Shown here: in pieces, positions 1 to 12,232 of the stretch | How positions within the stretch are numbered: position 1 is the first letter of the stretch | Layout of the letters: each line of letters opens with the position of its first letter | Assembly (NCBI GenBank): GCA_008000375.1 | Contig: SMOI01000153.1 | Span: 40,817 to 78,686 of the forward strand | Length of the DNA: 37,870 bases | Direction of reading: 5' to 3' | Source of the DNA: Poteriospumella lacustris | Taxonomy: Eukaryota > Sar > Chrysophyceae > Chromulinales > Dinobryaceae | The notes under the pieces: model-generated | The model's database searches: none | What the model was told of the DNA's origin: nothing | The model's input: only the letters and a program-made list of their open reading frames with translations | Program-made: the position numbers and the translations under genes

Positions 1-961
1 GGTGGCCAAACTGGATGGATTGGTGGTATGCTCGTTGAACTTCTTCGTCAACAAGGCAAGACTTTCCATCTTGCGGAGTCCCGTACCTACAATCGCGAAA
101 GTGTTCTGGCTGAAATCGAGAAGTACAAGCCCACGCACATCTTGAACGCCGCCGGCGTCACCGGACGCCCCAACGTCGACTGGTGTGAGGATCACAAGGT
201 AAATGAAGTGTTTCTTCGTCGTCGTGTGAGCCGAGCCATTGATTATCAGTTTCAATGGTCGTTTTCAATTGTAGGCGGAGACTCTTCGTACCAACGTGTT
301 GGGCACTTTGACCATCGCCGACTTGGCCGACTTGAAGGGTATTCACCATTTGCTGTACGCTACTGGCTGCATCTTCGAGTATGACGATGCTCACCCTTTG
401 GGTGGTCCTGGATTCACCGAGGAAGACACTGCTAACTTCCACGGTTCGTTCTACTCGCACACCAAGGCCCTCTGCGAGGACTTCTTGCGCAACTACCGCA
501 ACACCTGCACTCTCCGTGTGCGCATGCCTATCTCCGACGACTTGTCTCCTCGTTCCTTCGTGACGAAGATCGTCAAGTATGACAAGGTCGTGGACGTGCC
601 CAACTCCATGACCGTCTTGACCGACTTGTTGCCCGTATCGTTGATCATGGCCGAGCGTGGCTTGACCGGTGTGTACAACTTCTGCAACCCTGGAGCCATC
701 TCGCACAACGAGGTCTTGGCCCTGTACAAGAAGTACATTGACTCTGACTACACGTGGTCCAACTTCACCATCGAGGAGCAGAACTTGATCCTCAAGGCGA
801 AGCGTTCCAACAACCTCTTGGATCACACGAAGCTGGTCAACGCCCTCCCCGACGTGGAGATCTTGGAGATCCACGAGGCGATGGAGCGTGTCTTCCAACG
901 CATGCGTGCCAACTTGGAACGTGAGGGTGTCTGGCCTGACAATCTCCCCAAGCGCGCGTAA
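1..961 (+). CDS. UDP-4-keto-rhamnose 3,5-epimerase/4-reductase (NRS/ER type), 5'-truncated by the window edge
   Basis: This is a bifunctional cytosolic enzyme of the extended short-chain dehydrogenase fold. In the plant RHM C-terminal domain and NRS/ER family it converts UDP-4-keto-6-deoxyglucose to UDP-rhamnose with NAD(P)H. Two exons are visible: 1-198 (reading frame from base 1) and 275-961, joined in phase 0 across a 76-nt intron (199-274, GTAAAT...TTGTAG). Splicing restores the family run DWCEDHK-AETLRTNVLGTLTIADL. Other supports are the Rossmann turn GQTGWIGG at the left edge, NAAGVTGRPNVDWCE, TGCIFEYD, the catalytic YxxxK as YSHTK (about 452-466), TLRVRMPIS and NFCNPGAISHNE. About 294 residues are present; the family has roughly 300, so only about ten N-terminal residues (first beta strand) are missing. 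It converges on the kinesin gene. A donor-like GTAAGT overlaps the stop codon, but the protein ends where the family ends. Confidence 0.93.
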
Positions 962-1940
962 GTAAGTTGTGTGCCCTCGCGTGGGGGTGGGTGTCGTCGT
1001 GGGCGCGGTGTCGGGAGGCGTTGAGGCGATTGCGTCGCGGGAGGTGAGATCCGTTGGTTGTCCTTGTTTTGTAAAAAGAGAATAGAACGAACCGTTTTCG
1101 CGGCCCCATGGCAACCCAACCCGACTGTGCATTCTACGACTTTGAACGAAACGACAGATAGCGACGGGAGAAACAAACAACAAATTAAGAATGGTCCGTT
1201 ACATGAGAGCGTCTTTGAGTGAGAGCGAGAGTCACGAGTCACTGCCCGCCCTGCCCACCGCACCATCATCGGTGGACGTGGCCAACTACCCGTTCCGGTC
1301 GAAGCAACAAACAGACTAACAATGGCATCCAACAGGGCAACACACCCACACATGTTCTTCGCTGGCGAAGGGACACACGGCGCACGAGGCGGCTCTCCTT
1401 CGCCGTTTGAGCTGAGCGACGAACAGAGCCTCCCAGGCACCGCAATGACACCTCACCAGCCACACCAATAGCAGACGAGGCAATGAGAAGTGAAGAGGAT
1501 CGAGACTGACACAGGCAGGCAGAGGACAAATACAATAAACCAATACGAGGGAGAGAGAGAGAGAGAGGGGGGCGAGGGAGAGAGAAGAAGAAGAAGACAG
1601 GTACAGAGAGAGAGAGAGACGGGAGAGCGTAATTGATGTTGAGAGAGGAGAGCAGAGGGGGTCGGTAATCGCAGGCCGTGTATATGTGGGATTGTGGGCG
1701 TTTCTAGCTACTTTCGTCGTGCGGTGCACGTCCACTTATTGTCACCCGAGTGACGCGGGTCTGGCGCACAGAACACCAACACGCAGCGCACTGAAAAGAG
1801 GATTTTGTCCGAACGACAAACTAAACAAAACACACGCGAAACAAGCGAAATAAACAGAGGACACGGCCCGCCCGCTGGCCAGCAAAATTAAAAAAAAAAC
1901 TCAAATGGATTGACACACAAACGGGGCAGTCGGGTGCTTA
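962..1940. other. Convergent intergenic region, no gene seen
   Basis: About 980 bases lie between the 3' ends of the epimerase/reductase and the kinesin gene. The plus strand is purine- and A-rich, so the kinesin sense strand is pyrimidine- and T-rich, including a T9 run just past its stop. It contains the GA microsatellite at about 1549-1619. Open frames here look like low-complexity read-through (Ser/Leu/Arg-rich) and carry no recognisable domain. It probably holds both 3' UTRs. Confidence 0.6.
1549..1619. repeat. GA/GAA microsatellite
   Basis: A purine tract made of GA dinucleotide runs interrupted by GGGG and AAGAAGAAG. It lies in the intergenic region and reads as (TC)n on the kinesin sense strand. 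Confidence 0.9.
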
Positions 1941-4900
1941 TTATTGAGCGGCGACGTCTTCGTCGTCGTCGACTTCTTCTTCGATGTACGTGCGACGAAT
2001 GATCGTTTCGGTCTCGGTGGTGGTGATGAGCATGACCGCGGCCGTCGTCTGGATGTGCTTCAGGATGACGTCCATGTCGAGGTCTTCGACGACGTAGTCC
2101 TGCATCTTCTGTCGATCCTCCTGCTCCTCCAACTCGTGGATGCGGGACATGGCTTCTTCGAGCTCTTTCAAGTCATCCATCAGCACGGGCAGCACGTTGT
2201 TCACTTCGTTTTCAGCTTGTTCCGAGGCCACGACACGAGCTTCCAGCGCTTCAATGGCTTCCATCAGACTCTCCACGGGCACGTGCAGCAGGTTGTCCAC
2301 GTATTCTTTGAAATGCGTGTTCAACCCGTCGCCGCCGTCGTCCTCGAAGACCAGCTGTCCGTTCGGATCCCACGCACGCGACTTCCTACCGGTGCCCTCA
2401 CCGCGACCGTTGCCCTGGCCATTGTCTTCGCCCGTCTTCGCACGCGACGGTAAGTACACGCCCACGGCCTCTTCGTCCTCACGGGGATACAGCTTCTTGA
2501 ACTGCTTCAGCATCTGCTGGTCGCCTGAACGGCCGTCGAGATCGAAGCCTTTCATCTGCGAGTCGCCGTCGCCGAAGGGATCCGCTTCGGTCAGACTCAA
2601 GCTCACCGCGTTGTCGACGGTCACCCGCATCGCATCCAGTCGATGCAACAACGGCGCATTCGCATTGCCGTACACGCGCAAGCCATCGCGTTTGCCATGC
2701 AACGAATGGACCACGTCGAAATGACGATTGCGGAGGGCCTCGGGCAACGGCTGCGCGTTCAACTTGAAGAGCCCCTCGCCACCGGTCAACAGCATCTCGC
2801 CCATCAACGAGTGGTACTGCGCCTTGGCCTCCACGTCGTGGCTCAAGTCGCCCATGTCGTCGACGGCCTTCTTCGCAAACGACAGGTACTCCAGCTCATT
2901 GGCCAGGAGGGCCTTCTCGTACTCGAGATGCTTCTTCTCTTGGTCGGTGTACTCGGTCACCTTGTTCGCCTGGTCGGTGTTCTCGTGCAGCGCGTCTTTC
3001 ATGTGCTTCAAGTCGCGGACCAGGTGCGTCAGATCGGTCGGCGTTTCGAGGAACTTTTGGTAGTCGCGGTGGACGTTCTTCAACGCGTCGGCCAGTTCCA
3101 CCTTCATCGCGTAGCACGGCTCATAGTCGCCGTCGCGTTTGGCGGCAAGATCGTCGCGTTTGCGTTCGTCGTCGTGGCGCAGCGACGCCAACTCGTTCGC
3201 TTTCTTCTTGCACATGTCGACCTGGCCGATCAACTGCTGGCAGCGCTGCGACTGCAAGAACTGCTGCCCCTGACGATACTGCGCCAAGGCCGTGCGGTAC
3301 TCGTCCAACGTCGCGTCGACGTTCTCCATCGCATCGGCAACCTTCGCTTGGTCGTTCGCCACTTCCTGATGCGCGAAGAGCGCATCGTTTTTGCTGTTGA
3401 CCAAGGCGCCATGCGCGGCTCGCCAGGCTTCTTCCGCCGCTTCCAGTTCGGAGAACAGTTTCTTCGCGAAGGCGTGGCAGATGGTCGACGACGCCTCCTT
3501 GGCGGCTTGGTCGGCCAGTTGCAAGGCCTGCAGCTGCTTCTCCGCCAGCGCGATGGCTTCTTTCAGCTTCTCGAGCTCACGGTCATGGACCGCGCGCACC
3601 TCTTGGACCTTGTCGAAGTCGTATTCGACGGTGTTGGGGTCCTGTGCACTCGCAGTCACCGCGTGGAAGGCGGCTCCGATGCGTTCAATGGCGTCGGCTT
3701 CCAGCGCGTTCTCGACGCCCTGGCGCTGTTCGCCCAACGCGTGCGACGCGGCCAGCGCGTCACGAATTTGCTTCTTGAGGTCGTCTTGCAGCTCCTTGAC
3801 GGCGTCGACGTCGTGTTCGGAGATGTCGGCGCTCTCGGGGTCGAGGATCAGCGCGTTCATTTGCCCGTCGATTTGCGCTTCTTCCTCTTGCAGTGCCGCC
3901 TCGGCCTGGTCCACCTGGTCGCTGAGGTCGGCGAGGGTGAAGAGCGCGTCGGAGAGCTCCTTCATCGCGACCTCGAACGTCGCCTGCAGCTCGACGTCCT
4001 GTTGCACTTTCTTCAGCCCTTCGTCGCCGGCGACGGCCGCGTCAATCGACTGCTGAATGTTGCGCGCTTCTTCTTCCGTCAGGGCCTGGGCCTTCTGCAT
4101 GTGCTTCACTTGGTACAAACGTAACTGCAGCGCGGCCTTGCGTGCCTCGTTGGCCTTCTTCAGATGGCGGAAGGCCGCGTTCATCGCGGTCGAATCGGTG
4201 AGTTTGTCGAGCGTCATGAGCTTGTCCACCTCGTACAGCTTCACCGTCTCGGGCTGGTCGATCTTGAACGCCGACGACTCGTTCGGCGACCAGCGCGACT
4301 CTTCGCCCTGCGCTTCCGTCAACAGCCCTTCGAACTCGGCCAGCGTCGTGCGCGCCTTCTCTTCCTCTTTCGTCGTCAGCTCCGTGGGTAGTCCGACCTC
4401 GTCCGCCGAGGGCAGGAAGATGCCGGACATCGATCGGCCCAGCACGTTCAGACGCGACCCGCCACCGTTGGCATTCGACGACGATGGCCCACCACCGAAC
4501 ACACCCGAGCGAGAGCGTCGCAGGAGATTCGACGACGACGGAGAGCGCAGCATCGCACTGAACTGCGTCTCCTTCGCGGGCTCCGTGGCGCTCTTGGGCG
4601 TCTCGGGGGTCGTCGCGTCGGCGTGATTCGCGTCGTACGCCACGTCCTCGGGAATGAGGAAGCCGGACAGCGCCGCCTTCAAGCCGTGCTGGCTACGCGA
4701 ACGCTTCAAGATGCCCGACGGTGAGCGCATCGATCGATTGAACGACGGCGACCGCGACAAACGATTCGACGAATCGGCCCGCGTCAACGCCGTCGGCGCC
4801 TTGTCCGAGAAAGTCGCGTTGCGCTGCAACGACTTGCGCAGGACAGACGCGGGGATCACGACGTGCGGCGCCTTCGCCGCCATCAGTTCCAACGTCTTCT

Positions 4901-7900
4901 TCTCCTTCGCCAGGTCGCGCTTCAACTCCGACAGCGCGTGCACCGCCGCCTCGTACGCCTGGTCGCAGTTCTGGAACTGACCCATCGTGTCGAGCCAGTC
5001 CTTGCGCAGGGCGACGTAGTCGGAAATGACCGACGCAAACTGCGACACGTCGGACAGTTCTTTGCCCAATTTGCGCTGCGCCGCCAACAGATCGTCAAGC
5101 AACTTGCGCTCGGTGTCCGCGAGCAACTTCGCGTCCTCCCAACACGACCACTCCTCGACGGCGGCCTTCTTCGCTTGTTCGTACAGCTCCTTGGCCTTGG
5201 TGGGCATGACATACGCCGCCTTGGGACTGGCGGCACCCGCCGGGTCGTTGCCGCCTTCGAACTCCTCCCAGGGCTTCACACCGGGCGGCAGTTGGCTGTT
5301 CGACGCGGTGCTGTCGCCACGGGGCTTCGTGGCGTCATCGGCGCTGGTTGCGCTGCTGTCGTCGTCGCCGAACTGCACCGTCTTGCGCCCGTCTTCCGCG
5401 CGGGGCGAGCCACCGTTGTCGTCGGCGCCATGCGCCCCGTCGGCGCCGTTCTCCTCCTCGTCAACGGCCAACCCCATGTCGCCCTGCGACGCCTTGCGCG
5501 CGAACTGACGGCGCTTCGCTTCGCGAACGATCTCGTTCTCGGTGGGTTCCTTCGGCGTCTTTGCAAGCTTCTGCTGCGGCACAGGGCGCAGCTGCACCAT
5601 GCGCGTCGCCAAATGGTCGTTGCCCTTGATGATCACCGCGCGCTCTTCGGCGGGAATCGGGGCGGACGTCACGTTCTCCGCGTTGAGGCGCTTCTCACGC
5701 TCGGCGGCGATGCGCGCGGCTTGTTCCGCCTCACGCTCCGCTTCCTTCTCGACGCGATCTTCCTCGACGTCGCTGGCGGTGAGGTCTTCGACCTTCAGCG
5801 GCACACCGGTCGCACGCACCGCCCGTTTCAGCGCCTTTTTGAAGGCTTTCTTCGCCGCTAAGGCGCGGTCCTCGCCATTGGATCGCTTCTCCTCGGCCTG
5901 TTTCACGGCGTCCTGCAGCGGCTTGATCTTCGCGACGTAGTTGCGGAAGTCTTTGCCGAGTGGACTCTGGAGCAGCGGCTTGAGTGTGCGCTCTTTGATG
6001 AAATCCTTCATCGTGCGCTCGTGTTCCTGCGCCTCGGTGAGCTTGCCGGGGATGGGCTCCTTCGCCTTGTAGTACTCGGCCTCGGCGGTGTTCGATTTGC
6101 CGCGCTTCTCTTCCAACGACTTGCGGACGTCGTAGCCGGGCTTGAGCTCGGTCTTCTGGGCGATGAGCGACGGCCGGCGATCCATCTTCATCGACTTTCC
6201 GCGGGTCATTCGCGGGGTCGCCGCTGCTCCGGGTCGCTTGCGGCCGAGCGAGAACGTCAATTCCTTTTCGCCGGATTCGGGCTCGCGGGTGCTAAAGTCG
6301 TGCTGCTGGGCCTTGGCGGCGTCGCCACCGGGCGCACCGTCGGCGTGCAACGCCTTCAGCTCCTTCTTCGCACCGGCACCGTCGGTGCCCTTCGCAGTTC
6401 CGTTCGGCTTGTGCTCAGCTGCCGCGCCGTTCGTCGCACCGTTGGAGGCGGCGCCACTCGACGACGACGGCACAACGTAGGGCGACTTGTGACGCGTGAC
6501 AACCCCGACGGGCGAACGCATGCGGGGGCCCATCATCAGCGCCAATCGATCCGGCATGACCGATCCCTCCGGACCGTACGACGGCTCGTCGAGCTTGTCC
6601 TCTTTGTTCGGCCGCAAGATCGCGCCCATGTTCGTCTGGGCGCGGTCGTCGTATTTGGGCTCGAAGAGCTCGTCCAAATCGTCCAACGACCCCGCCACCA
6701 ACGAGTCGCCCGCGTCGGTGGACTTGCTGCCCTTGTAGATCTCGTCGAAATCGACGTCGTCTTCGTCGTCGTCGTCCCCGGACACCATCTTCAGGTCGCC
6801 AAAGCCGTCGTTGCCATAGCCAGACCCCGCACCTTCGACCCCATAGGCATCCAACAAGCGCTTCGCGATGTCGTTCGTGGCTTTCAAGGCACGGTGCTCA
6901 TCGGTCGAGCTCAGCCGGGCGTTCTTCACCGTCTGGAGGACATCGCGGCACTGGCGCGTGCACGCTTCGATCTCCGACACTTCCAATTTCGTGTTCTTCA
7001 AGGCGTTCTCCAACGTCAATAGCTCTTCTTCTTCGAGGCCACTGCGACGCGATTGCTCCGCCTCGGCATTCTTCGCCTCCAGTTGATGTTCGCTCTTCGA
7101 CAGCAGCGCGAGGACTTTCTTCAGCTCGGCCATCGCCTTCTCCTGTTGCTTCTCTTCGTCGGTGCGCAGTTTACCGGCCAATTTCGCGGCGTTGTCATGC
7201 GACTGCAAATCGTCTTTCAACGACATGACGCGGGGACCGATGACCGTCTTCGACCGCGCCTCGGCGTACGTGATTTCCTTCTTCAAGCCCGTCAGGTACT
7301 TGCTCTCGTCGGTCGCGTGCTTCTTCGCGACCTTCAAACGCGCCTCTTCTGCCTCGATCTCACGCAACGCTTTGAACAAGGCGCCCAGTGAATCATCGAC
7401 CGATCGCTGCGCTTCCTTGAAAGCCTTCGCCGCCGAGTCGACGGCTTTGGAGCGCGATTTGACCAAGACACGGTCCCCGATGACGAAGAACGGCTTCTCC
7501 ACGGGGATGGAGTAGTCGATGGGCTTGGCCCGTCGAATCCAACGGCCGGGGATACCCACGTCGCGTCCACCGTCGTCGAAGTCGACGTCGTAGGAGTTGC
7601 CATTGCGACGACGGATGATCTCGCCTCGGTACCAGTAGCCCAAGCCGTCCGCGTTGACTTCGACCTCGTCGCCGACGGAGTACTTGAAGCCCTGGTCGAT
7701 GTCGATCGCCACCTTGCGAATCGCCGACTCGACGACTTTCGTCTCGACTTTGCCATCGGCATAGGCGACGTCGTAGATTCCGCGACCACGTCGCTTGTGG
7801 ATCTTGCCACGTAGCCAGCGGCCCAGGCCACGGAAATTCGCTTCGACCTTGTCGCCGACTTGGAAGGCATCGACATGGCCACCGTCACCGTCCTCGTTCG

Positions 7901-10900
7901 TGGGAGGCGCCAAGCGAATGTCGTCTCTGGCGACGCCATTCACCTTCTCGCCGCCGTCGTACAAGATGCCGACCTCACCCGTCGCGCTGATGTCGATGAC
8001 GGTGCCGGGGAAGAACTCGTCGGAGCCACGGAAACGCGCCTCCACACGGTCGCCGATGTGGAAATCGTCCTCTTCCATCACGTTGTGCTCGTCGGCCGCG
8101 TAGACCTCTTCGTCGCTGTCCAAATCGTCGTCATCCAGGTCGTCGGTGTCCCGTCCCGTGTGACCATCGCCGTCAGTATCGTCGGCGCCGAGGTCACCGG
8201 CGGATGCGAACGAACCCGCCCGCGAGCGAGAACGAGAACGAGAACGAGACAACGTACGACGCAGATCCCCCTTCGACGACGAACGCGCACGCGACGACGA
8301 TCCACGCTCCAGGCCCCGGCCACGGAAGCTACCACCGCTACGATGCGAATGCACCGACACGCCAGCTTCGCTGTGATCATCGCCGCTGGCCGAACGGAAG
8401 GACGAATTCAAATTGTGACCCTTCATCTTCGCCAGCGACTTCGATGGCGCAAGCGCAATGGGCCGCATGCGACTCTCGGTCACGCCCAGTTCACGTTCGC
8501 CCGACTTGTAGTCGAGGTCGTACAGAAAGCTGACGCCATCGGGTGCCAAGCGAATCTTCCAGATCTTCGCGGGGTACCACGTTCCTTTCGCTTGGAAATT
8601 CGCTTCGACTTTGTCGCCCGCGGCATAGCGGCCAGTCAACCGACGCGTGGACCCCTTGCGATTGGCCAGGCCTTGTTCGGACAAGCGAATCTGCGACTCG
8701 TGGATGTTGTTGCGGGGAATCTCGAAGTCCGAGCTGACGTCGTAGTAGCCGTTGCCGTGATCGTTCGAAATGGTCGCGGGGAACCACAAGTCGTTGCCCC
8801 CAAACTGCACTTCGACAGGGGTGCCGATGGCAAAGCGTGGCTTGAGCTTCATCGCAGAACGGGCCGTGCCCGGTCGAGCTTCATCGACGACGAGACTCAG
8901 CAGGTCCTTGCTCACCATCGCCTCGATCTCTCCGTCTTCGTAGCAGACGTCGTACTTGCCACCTTTGTGCACCTTCACGACGATAGCCGTCAGCCAAGAC
9001 GTCACCGAGTCCTTCACCACGACCCCAGAAATGAACAGTTTGCCGTTCGGCTTCTTGTTCCAAGGGCTCTTCAACAGCACCGGGCGGCGCTCGAACGTCG
9101 AGTTCGTCGTCACCTGCAAATCGGTGAAATGGACCAACGTCGACGAGACCAATGAGTAGTCTTCGGGCGCCTTCAAGTTGTACACGGAGAACTTGAACGG
9201 AATGCGACGCAGGTCATCACGCTCGACGTACAACTTGAAATCCATGTCCAACCACTCGGCGATGTCTTCGTGGTCGCTCTTGACGGAGGATCGGGATGCC
9301 CAATGGTCACCGAACTCCACGACGAGCATCAGATCTTGTTTGATCGCTTCCAACCCACGTGGATCATCCAAATACTCCGCATAGCGAGCGTGGTTGCCCA
9401 GCAGCTTCAACGTATTCAATCGAATGGCCTCGACGTTCTTGAATCGCACCCAACCGGCCGTGAAGCCCGGTGGCAAGTGACCTTCCAATGGATCCACGTG
9501 GGCACCTGCACCGGCAGCACCTCCATGCTCATGGCCCAACAACAGCTTATCGACCGGCGTGGCACTACGCGAGTCGTTGGGGCGGCGTAGCACACGTCCG
9601 AAGGGGAACAGCTGCACGTTGAGAATGACCTTTCCGGCGTTGACCCCGGTGACGCTCTTCATCTGCGAGGAGACGTCCCGGCTCAAGCCAGACTCCAGCT
9701 TCACAATCAAATTGTTGTCGAGTTTGAAGTGCGCACGGCCCAAGGCGCGATTGACGGCGCCGCTGTTTTTCATGTACACCATCACTTGCAGCCCTTCGTC
9801 GCTCAGCATGTCACGGGTCACGTCGAATTGCGTCGCGGGCTCATCGGTTTGAATCGCCGCGACGACGTCTTTGCCGCGATAACGCGACTTGCCCAGGATA
9901 TACGGCGTCATGCAGACTTGGTCGGCGATGCGGGATTCAAACGCGAAGTGGAAGACACTCGCCAAATCCGCGTTGTCGGCGGGGCCTAACAGAGCGTCAG
10001 GACTTGACACCTTGTTGATCACCAAATGGGCACACGGTTGAGACCAGTCGAAGCCCGGATCAAAGAATTTGCCGGGCGCCGCCAAGAACGTCGACTTTTT
10101 GCCGCTCGGCGACGACGGCGCCGTCAACAAAATGCTGTTTTTCACCGTCGTCACGACCACGGACGCCTCAAAGGTCACTCGCCCTTGTTGATACGTGTCA
10201 CCGAAGCGTTCAAAATACAACGGTAAGGTGTGGGTGAACTTCTCCTCGTACGTGGGGAACAGTGGACGCACGGCGGTCAACGCACGGCCCAGCGCCAAAT
10301 CTTCGCCGGTGACGTTCTTCGTCGTCACACGGGCTTCCAGTTCGATGCCGGCTTCGAAGTCGTCGGGATGAATCTCCACGGTGAATTCGTCCTCGTATCG
10401 CGCACGATCTTTGATGTACAAAGCCGTCGTGGTGCGTCCATGGCGGCTCCCGACGTCGAAGCGCACCCAGGGATACATCGGGAAGCACAGATACGGCGCA
10501 TCCTCGACGATGACTTTCGACACGGTCATCATCACGGCGCGACGTGTAGGTGACATCAACGGTCGATCGTAGACAAATGCCTTCTTCTTGTCGTAGCCGG
10601 GGGGTGCTGGAGTGTACAGACGTTGTTTGAGTTGCTTCAAGACGCTGAGTTCCGAGTTCGCATCGTATCGGGTGTTGCTCATTTCGTAGCGAACTGGGAC
10701 GGGGCGATTCATCACCTTGCGACCGCGAGCGGCGTACTCGTAGACGACGACGGTTTGATGGTACGATTCGTTCTCGATGGCGATGTTCAAAATCATCGTG
10801 GTGAGACCGTTGCCTCCGAAGGAGTCCTTCAACAGATGCGTCAGCTTCGAGTTCAAATAGGGGATATGGCCCAAGGCGGCATCATTGCGCACCGGAGCGG

Positions 10901-12232
10901 GCCCAGATGGTGCCGCGACAGTTTCACCTCCATTTACACTGAAGCGCATGCTGCCCTTCCGATTGAGGGTCTTTTCGCCCGTTGATGGTGACGGTGGCAC
11001 GGGAGGCTTTCCAGTGGCACCGGTGGGCGTGGAGGGGGTGGCTGGGGCAGGGGTGTGTGTCAACTGATAGCTGTGGATATCCGCCATACTCATACGCATG
11101 CTTGACTTTTTCCTCAGCAACGTGGTACTGTTGGACAGGGCGAAGAGCACGTCGCCGAAGGCGTGCAACGACTTGTTGATGAACGAAATGTCCTGAATGT
11201 TCTCGGTCTGTGCGTCACCCATGCGCTCTCCACCAACCAAGTCGACGAAGTGGATACGCCCCAGCTTGATTTCGTTTCCGATCTTCGTATCAACGTACAA
11301 CGTCAAGATCATGTGTCCACTGAAAGGGGGAAGGCAAAAAAACGGCGACTTAAGACAGCTCAAAACACAACTGCAACACACACTGATACTTACCGGCTGC
11401 GCGCTTCATCACCAGACATCTTCTCTCTGTTGGACTCTGCCCATTTAATGAAATGAATAGCTTGTTTGGCAGATTTCATGGGAATCCGAATCTTGGGGCC
11501 GGACAGGAAGACACCGACGTCTTTGTTTTCGCGCACGTCGATCTTCTCGCCGTGCATAATGATCATCGACTCTGCCGTATGCGCCAAGACATTCATGATA
11601 TCAAAGTCTGACAAATCAGCTTCTGGATGTGGCTCCGTGAATGTGTTGGCTCCGGTGTAGATGATATCTCGGGCGTCCTTTTCACGTGATTTGAGAAGAT
11701 TGTAGAAGACGTTGTTGGAGTACTCCACGTAACTCATCTCAACTTCAGTTAAATTGAGTGGATCGGCAACCATCACTTCGTCGAGAGTCTGGAAAATCTT
11801 CAGCAATGCCCGCGGCACAACGCCTGGATTTTCGTGCGTTCCGACCAGTGTAAAAGATTTTCCACCGCCAGCAGGTCCGTAGGTCAAAATGGTGGATGTG
11901 AATCCAGCCATTGCACCGTCCACAAAAGGTTCAAAGACTGTCCACAATTCTTCTTGAGTTGATTCGCCATTGAACACTTTTTCGAACTGGTACTGTTTGT
12001 CACTTTTGAGGTTACGTGCGACAGCGTATTGTTGTTTGGATTCAACTTTCTTCGCTTTCGAACATAAGCTACATTTGCAGTCCAAATGCGGCGTTAAGTT
12101 CACTGTTTCAAAGGGAAGAACGTCTGTTCGCACTTCAATGTGAGGAACTTTGCCGGATTTTGATGGAAGGTTGGGCTTTAACCGAAGATAAACCTTGATC
12201 GGTTCTCGGCCATCAAGGTACGATTTTTCCAT
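1941..12232 (-). CDS. Giant kinesin-like protein with Tudor/agenet-like repeat array and coiled-coil tail
   Basis: This is a microtubule motor of 3405 residues. Exons are 12232-11394 and 11319-1941, joined across a 74-nt intron (11320-11393, GTAAGT...TTTCAG) that falls inside switch I and restores SRGHMILTLYV. The N-terminal motor (about 10-480) shows IKVYLRLKP, a P-loop GPAGGGKS (119-126, consensus GQTGSGKT), switch II DLVGGER, INKSLHAFGDVLFAL and IPYLNSKLTHLLKDSFGGN. A Pro/Ser-rich insertion of roughly 85 residues sits at loop 12. Next come beta-rich segments that may be C2-like, then about six or seven Tudor/agenet-like barrels (about 1045-1565) with the pattern GDxVEAxFxGxxxWxxGxI...YDVxYxDG, split by an RS-rich and an acidic linker. 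The remainder is low complexity (RSxSG motifs near 2470-2590) and predicted coiled coil (near 1565-1690 and much of 2600-3300). The start codon lies just before the first motor strand. Motor assignment is firm; cargo and direction are unknown. Confidence 0.92.
7441..8990 (-). other. Segment coding the Tudor/agenet-like repeat array of the kinesin
   Basis: Within the kinesin tail, at least five clear copies and two partial copies of a module of about 50 residues share the opening [FY]xxGDxVE[AV]xFxGxxxW[YLF]xGxI and a later YDVxYxDG strand. Clear copies begin near residues 1107, 1178, 1365, 1432 and 1490. Partial copies lie near 1050 (YDVCYEDGEIEA) and 1550 (GDRVLVKSR). Alternating hydrophobic strands and conserved aromatic positions are typical of Tudor, agenet and related SH3-like barrels. 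I assign the fold by pattern only. Confidence 0.7.
11320..11393 (-). other. Intron of the kinesin gene
   Basis: A 74-nt intron read on the minus strand: donor GTAAGT at 11393-11388, a long T/C tract, and acceptor TTTCAG ending at 11320. Removal keeps the frame and rebuilds the switch I region. Without it, exon 1 runs straight into a stop. Confidence 0.93.

Noticed and set aside
158-1183. Minus-strand frame of 341 codons over the epimerase gene
   Set aside because: It is antisense to conserved exons and runs across the verified intron and into low-complexity DNA. The composition is that of a shadow frame.
1549-1619. GA tract as a transposon or satellite boundary
   Set aside because: No inverted repeats, target duplication or transposase-like frame nearby; a simple microsatellite explains it.
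2643-4124. Long plus-strand frame (493 codons) and several others of 200-430 codons opposite the kinesin
   Set aside because: They lie antisense to a well-supported coding exon and translate to Leu/Val/Arg-rich sequence typical of reverse-read coiled-coil codons. No domain or start context supports them.
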